Program-made: the position numbers and the translations under genes | The notes under the pieces: generated by a model | The model's input: only the letters and a program-made list of their open reading frames with translations | The model's database searches: none | Told to the model about the DNA's origin: nothing | In this document: piece after piece, positions 29,099-33,307 of the stretch | Layout: every line of letters begins with the position of its first letter | Numbering within the stretch: the stretch's first letter is position 1 | Assembly: GCF_009908195.1 (NCBI RefSeq) | Contig: NZ_JAAAHS010000033.1 | Coordinates: 1-33,307 of the forward strand | Length of the DNA stretch: 33,307 nt | From: Streptomyces boluensis | Lineage (GTDB): Bacteria > Actinomycetota > Actinomycetes > Streptomycetales > Streptomycetaceae | Direction: 5' to 3'

Positions 29099-29989
29099 TC
29101 AGCCCCCCAGGATGGAGGCGAAGTCCGTGTCCGAGCCCAGGAACATGCCGCACACGATCAGGATGAGGGTCGCCGGGACCATGAAGATCAGGGTGACCAG
29201 GGTGGTTTTCGGTACGGTCTTGGCGGCGCGGCGGCGGGCGTTCTGGGCGTCCGTGCGGCGCATGTCGGCGGCGATCTGGATGAGGGTCTCCGCGATCGGG
29301 GCGCCCAGTTCCTCGCCCTGCTGGAGTGCCGTCACGAACTGGCCGACCTGCTCACTGGTGTTGCGTCTGCGCAGTTCCTCGAAGGCCTGGCGGCGGGAGA
29401 CGCCCATGTCCATCTGGCGGAGCGTGATGGAGAGTTCGTCCGCCCAGGGGCCTTCGTAACGGTCCGCGACGCGTTCGAGGGCCTGCCGGAAGCCGAGACC
29501 GGCCGAGACGACCACGGCGAGTACGTCGAGAAAGTCCGGAAGTATGCGTTCGATCTGCTCTTTGCGTTCCCGTACCGCCTGCCAGATCAGCGCGTCCGCC
29601 GCGAACAGGCCGAAGGCGAGCGCGCAGAAGCCGAGCAGCGGGACGCCACCGCCGAAGAGGGACAGCGCGCACACGGCGCCGAAGATGCCGTAGACGGCGC
29701 GGCGGGCCGCGTACCGGTCGATGGTCAGGCCGTTCGGGTTGCCCGCCTGGTCGATCTTGCGGCGCTTGGCGTCGACCCGCTTGGTGCCCATGAGCCGGAG
29801 TACGGCCGGGGCGAAGCGCATGCCCAGGCGGTCCACCGCCGAGTCCGCGGCGGAGACCCGGGACGAGCCGACCTCCAGGGCGAGGGCCAGGTCGCTGGGG
29901 AGTTTGGTCTCCGAGCGGTACATCCGGACACCGAGGAAGATCCCGGCCACGGACAGGGCCAGGAGGAGGGCGAGCAGCAGTCCCCACAT
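29099..29989 (-). CDS. tadC: TadC, type II/IV secretion F-domain membrane protein
   Basis: An inner-membrane platform protein of 296 residues pairing with TadB. An N-terminal helix (about 2-20) and a cytoplasmic stretch precede two central helices (about 100-140, AVYGIFGAVCALSLFGGGVPLLGFCALAFG). The T2SSF domain follows at about 145-275: ILPDFLDVLAVVVSAGLGFRQALERVA and QGEELGAPIAETLIQIAADMR. A last helix (VTLIFMVPATLILIVCGMFL) completes the fold. The ATG at 29989 follows GAGGGG in the 14-bp gap after tadB, so the genes are coupled. Length and motifs are normal. Confidence 0.93.
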   Translation of the reverse strand: MWGLLLALLLALSVAGIFLGVRMYRSETKLPSDLALALEVGSSRVSAADSAVDRLGMRFAPAVLRLMGTKRVDAKRRKIDQAGNPNGLTIDRYAARRAVYGIFGAVCALSLFGGGVPLLGFCALAFGLFAADALIWQAVRERKEQIERILPDFLDVLAVVVSAGLGFRQALERVADRYEGPWADELSITLRQMDMGVSRRQAFEELRRRNTSEQVGQFVTALQQGEELGAPIAETLIQIAADMRRTDAQNARRRAAKTVPKTTLVTLIFMVPATLILIVCGMFLGSDTDFASILGG

Positions 29990-30003
29990 GTCGTGTCAGC
30001 CCC

Positions 30004-30939
30004 TCACACGTCGATCTTGCCGAGGCGGCGGATGACGACGAACCCGGCCGCGTACAGGCCGAGCGAGACCAGGATCAGGATCTGCCCCAGCGGCGACCCG
30101 GTGACCTTGGCGAGCGCGCCGTCGTTCATCGTGTTCAGCATCAGCATGGCGCCGACGCCCAGGCACGGGATGGTGAACGCGGTGGCGTTGACCTCGGAGA
30201 GCATGGTGCGGACCTCGCGCCGGGTCTCCTTGCGTTCCTCCAGGGTCTGGGTGAGGTTGCGCAGACTGCCGACGATGGTGCCGCCCGCCTTGTTGGAGAG
30301 GATCAATGTCGTGACGAGGACGCTGAGTTCGCGGGACGGAAGCCGGTCCGCGAGCTCGCCGAGCGCGTCGTCGATGGAGCGGCCCACCGCCAGCTGGTTG
30401 GAGACGACGGTGAGCTCCTCGCCCGCCGGGGCCTCCAGCTCCTCGGCGGCCATGGCGAGCGAGGTGCGCAGGGCGAGCCCGGCGGAGGTGCCGTTCGCGA
30501 TCAGCCGGGCCAGGTCGGGGAGTTGGTTGATGAACGCCTCGATGCGCTTCTGGTGCTGCCAGTTGAGGAAGGCGTTCGAGGCGGCCACCGCGATCACACC
30601 CGCGATCGGCCCGAAGAACGGGGCGAGCAGCGTCCCGGCGAGCAGCCACAGGCCGGCCGCGGCGGCGAGCAGGTAGACGAAGAACTCGCCGGGGGTGACG
30701 TCGAGTCCGGTCGCGGCGAGCTTGCGCTGGACCCGGCGGCCGATACGGGTGCCGCGCACACGCCGGTCGACGGCGGTGAACCGCCGCTGCCGGCCGAGCG
30801 GGAGCGGCCCGTCGTCGGTGAGCCGCTCGACCAGGGCCTGGCGTTGCGCTTTCCCGGAGGCGTACGCGTGCAGGCCCGCCACGGCGAGGGCGCCGCCGGT
30901 GAGGGTGGCGCCGAGGGCGGTCAGCGCGAGGGGGTTCAT
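30004..30939 (-). CDS. tadB: TadB, type II/IV secretion F-domain membrane protein
   Basis: The second platform protein of the Tad machine, 311 residues. It has an N-terminal hydrophobic segment (LALTALGATLTGGALAVAGL), a basic cytoplasmic region, a helix pair around residues 88-125, the T2SSF domain at about 135-260 and a C-terminal helix. Characteristic parts are FINQLPDLARLIANGTSAGLALRTSLAMAA, ELTVVSNQLAVGRSIDDALGELADRLPS and ETRREVRTMLSE. The ATG at 30939 overlaps the stop of a 32-codon ORF (ATGA), with AAGGG about 11 nt upstream. Position between tadA and tadC is standard. Confidence 0.93.
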   Translation of the reverse strand: MNPLALTALGATLTGGALAVAGLHAYASGKAQRQALVERLTDDGPLPLGRQRRFTAVDRRVRGTRIGRRVQRKLAATGLDVTPGEFFVYLLAAAAGLWLLAGTLLAPFFGPIAGVIAVAASNAFLNWQHQKRIEAFINQLPDLARLIANGTSAGLALRTSLAMAAEELEAPAGEELTVVSNQLAVGRSIDDALGELADRLPSRELSVLVTTLILSNKAGGTIVGSLRNLTQTLEERKETRREVRTMLSEVNATAFTIPCLGVGAMLMLNTMNDGALAKVTGSPLGQILILVSLGLYAAGFVVIRRLGKIDV

Positions 30940-31033
30940 GCGGTGACGGCCCTTCGTATCGAGGTGCGGGCGGTGCGGATCGGGGTGCGGAGTGCGCGTA
31001 TCGGCGTGCGGACGGTACGGACGGTACGGGGCA

Positions 31034-31034
<1 letters not shown>
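30936..31034 (-). CDS. Candidate 32-residue arginine-rich peptide between tadA and tadB
   Basis: This ORF starts at ATG 31034 in a TGATG overlap with the tadA stop and ends with TGA 30938-30936 in an ATGA overlap with the tadB start. It therefore fills the whole tadA-tadB gap. GGGAGG lies 10 nt before its ATG, inside the end of tadA. The peptide has 9 Arg and no acidic residues, built on a repeated RT/RTPIR pattern: MPRTVRTVRTPIR, then a second RTPIR and RTARTSIRR. It has no transmembrane stretch and is too short for a domain assignment. It may be a real coupled peptide, or a translational bridge that keeps ribosomes moving from tadA to tadB. The coding evidence is geometric only. Confidence 0.5.
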
Positions 31035-32374
<1,340 letters not shown>

Positions 32375-32381
32375 CGCGTAC

Positions 32382-32816
32382 TCACTCTCGGTCCTCGTCG
32401 GCGGGCATCGTCACGGCACGGGTGGCGGTCCAGCCCAGGTCGACGAACGGGACAAGGGTAGGAATGTCGACGGTGACCTCCGCGCGGACCAGGTCGCCGC
32501 CGCCGACCGCGAGTTGCGGCTCGTACCAGGCGCTCATCGCGGCGTCGGCCGCGCCCTGCCCGGCGCCCGGCTCCAGGGCCTCGGCGCGGGCGGCGGCCCG
32601 TGCGCCGGATCCCGCCTGCTGGAACGAGTAGCCGACCAGGCCGAGTTGGATCACGGCGAGGCCGACGAGCAGCAGGGTCGGCAGGAAGCCGGTGAACTCC
32701 AGGAGTACGGAGCCACGGTCGCCCCGGAGACGTGCGCGTACGGCTGACCAGCAGGTGCCGGGCCTACGTATGCCGGGCCTACCCATGCCCGGCCTACGTA
32801 CGTCGGGCGCTCTCAT
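32382..32816 (-). CDS. TadE-like minor pilin/assembly protein
   Basis: A 144-residue TadE-family membrane protein. The TadE motif GDRGSVLLEFTGFLPTLLLVGLAVIQLGLVGYSF (about 32-65) has the prepilin-like Gly/Glu arrangement and a single membrane helix, then an extracytoplasmic domain. In front is an unusual three-fold pentapeptide repeat, RRPGM-GRPGI-RRPGT, encoded by 15-nt tandem DNA repeats (32755-32799). The ATG at 32816 follows a GGAGGGGG ribosome site by about 4 nt. It overlaps the stop of the previous TadE-like gene (ATGA). It lies 7 nt before tadA, so it is part of the main Tad operon. Confidence 0.85.
   Translation of the reverse strand: MRAPDVRRPGMGRPGIRRPGTCWSAVRARLRGDRGSVLLEFTGFLPTLLLVGLAVIQLGLVGYSFQQAGSGARAAARAEALEPGAGQGAADAAMSAWYEPQLAVGGGDLVRAEVTVDIPTLVPFVDLGWTATRAVTMPADEDRE
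32755..32799. repeat. Three tandem 15-nt repeats in the TadE-like gene
   Basis: Units at 32755-32769, 32770-32784 and 32785-32799 follow the plus-strand pattern RTGCCSGGCCTACSY. They encode the repeated R/G-R-P-G-x pentapeptide at the N-terminus of the TadE-like protein. The high similarity at silent positions points to recent slippage expansion. Confidence 0.65.
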
Positions 32817-33307
32817 TCCGCCCCCTCCCCGCCCTCCTGTGCCGCCCCCGCCTCGCCGCTCACGTGCCAGCCCGCGTCGAAGCCGGGCAGGAACAGCGGT
32901 ACGTCGACCTCCACATGGGCCTGGTACACCCCGCCCGTCGTGCCGCAGGACGGGCTGAAGCTCCCCTCCCACGCAGTCGGCAGGTGTGCGCGGGCGGCCT
33001 CCGCACACGCGCTCGCCGGGTCGTCCCCGCGTACCGCCGCGACCGCTCCCGCGCGGGCGCCCTCGTCCGCCGCGTTCCCGGCGAGGGACCAGCTGTAGCC
33101 GAAGAGGACGCACTGCCAGAGGATCGCGACCACGGCGAGGATCAGCGGGGCGAGGCCCGCGAACTCCAGGGTGGCCGAGCCGGTGTCGTCCCCGGCACCC
33201 CGCCACGTACCGGTGTCGCCGTCGGTGGACTTACGGCGACGGTTACCGAACGAGCCGAACGGACCGACTGAACCGCGGTCGCCCTGGAAGCGGGTGAGGG
33301 CCTTGCG
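32813..33307 (-). CDS. Second TadE-like protein (5' end outside window)
   Basis: A TadE-family protein whose frame is open to the right window edge, with no ATG, GTG or TTG before the membrane helix; the true start must lie beyond 33307. The visible N-terminal region is Gly/Arg/Asp-rich (FQGDRGSVGPFGSFGNRRRK). The TadE motif follows: DDTGSATLEFAGLAPLILAVVAILWQCVLFGYSWSLAGNAADEGARAGA. An extracytoplasmic part with two Cys (SACAEAARAHLP and SPSCGTTGG) completes it. The GTG at 33133 inside the helix is not a sensible start. Its stop overlaps the start of the next TadE-like gene (ATGA at 32813-32816), so the two minor pilins are coupled. Confidence 0.8.
   Translation of the reverse strand, partial: RKALTRFQGDRGSVGPFGSFGNRRRKSTDGDTGTWRGAGDDTGSATLEFAGLAPLILAVVAILWQCVLFGYSWSLAGNAADEGARAGAVAAVRGDDPASACAEAARAHLPTAWEGSFSPSCGTTGGVYQAHVEVDVPLFLPGFDAGWHVSGEAGAAQEGGEGAE

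Overview
The window is about 33 kb of very GC-rich actinobacterial chromosome, almost certainly from a Streptomyces. The evidence is strong third-position GC, frequent GTG starts, AGGAGG-type ribosome sites, leaderless genes with a TANNNT hexamer about 7 nt before the start, a conservon (cvnA-D), a split Ku/LigD end-joining set, and intergenic repeats of the Streptomyces type. I saw no rRNA, tRNA, CRISPR array, insertion sequence or phage. It reads as chromosomal core with several variable cassettes.

Layout. 1-3.4 kb: the end of a PrmC-related methyltransferase, then a non-homologous end-joining block with ku (minus strand) divergent from a stand-alone LigD-type polymerase gene and a separate ATP-dependent ligase gene. 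3.5-9.5 kb: a SnoaL/DUF4440-like protein behind a well-formed promoter with twin operator-like sites, a lipoprotein gene overlapping a sensor kinase gene (no response regulator beside it), a SEDS (FtsW/RodA) and class B PBP pair, and a DUF3291 protein. 9.5-13.2 kb: a diiron ferritin-like protein divergent from a TetR regulator, a small unknown protein, and a secreted NlpC/P60 endopeptidase with a long coiled-coil N-terminus. 13.2-19.2 kb (minus): a complete conservon, cvnA-cvnB-cvnC-cvnD, followed by a styrene-monooxygenase-like flavoprotein. 19.5-25.0 kb: a PP2C-like phosphatase, MarR regulator, GH25 lysozyme, small P-loop kinase-like protein, aldo/keto reductase, methyltransferase and small membrane protein. 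25.1-26.8 kb: three plus-strand genes resembling type VII secretion substrates and a partner, behind an unusual array of 10-bp direct repeats enclosed by a perfect 10-bp inverted repeat. 26.8-33.3 kb (minus): a Tad/Flp pilus locus (two TadE-like genes, tadA, tadB, tadC, flp pilin, a TadG-like protein) ending in a lipoprotein and an OmpA-domain protein.

How parts work together. Ku, polymerase and ligase form a bacterial end-joining kit split over three polypeptides. The SEDS/bPBP pair makes peptidoglycan, while the NlpC/P60 and GH25 enzymes cut it. The Tad genes would assemble a Flp pilus, with TadA as motor, TadB/TadC as membrane platform, Flp as major pilin and TadE/G as minor pilins.

The less explained items are the iteron array and orphan T7SS-like trio, a 32-codon arginine-rich ORF coupled at both ends between tadA and tadB with its own Shine-Dalgarno, the lack of a normal start codon for the TadG-like gene, a twin-operator promoter at 3.43-3.50 kb, and several 20-22 bp-period direct repeats in divergent promoters.
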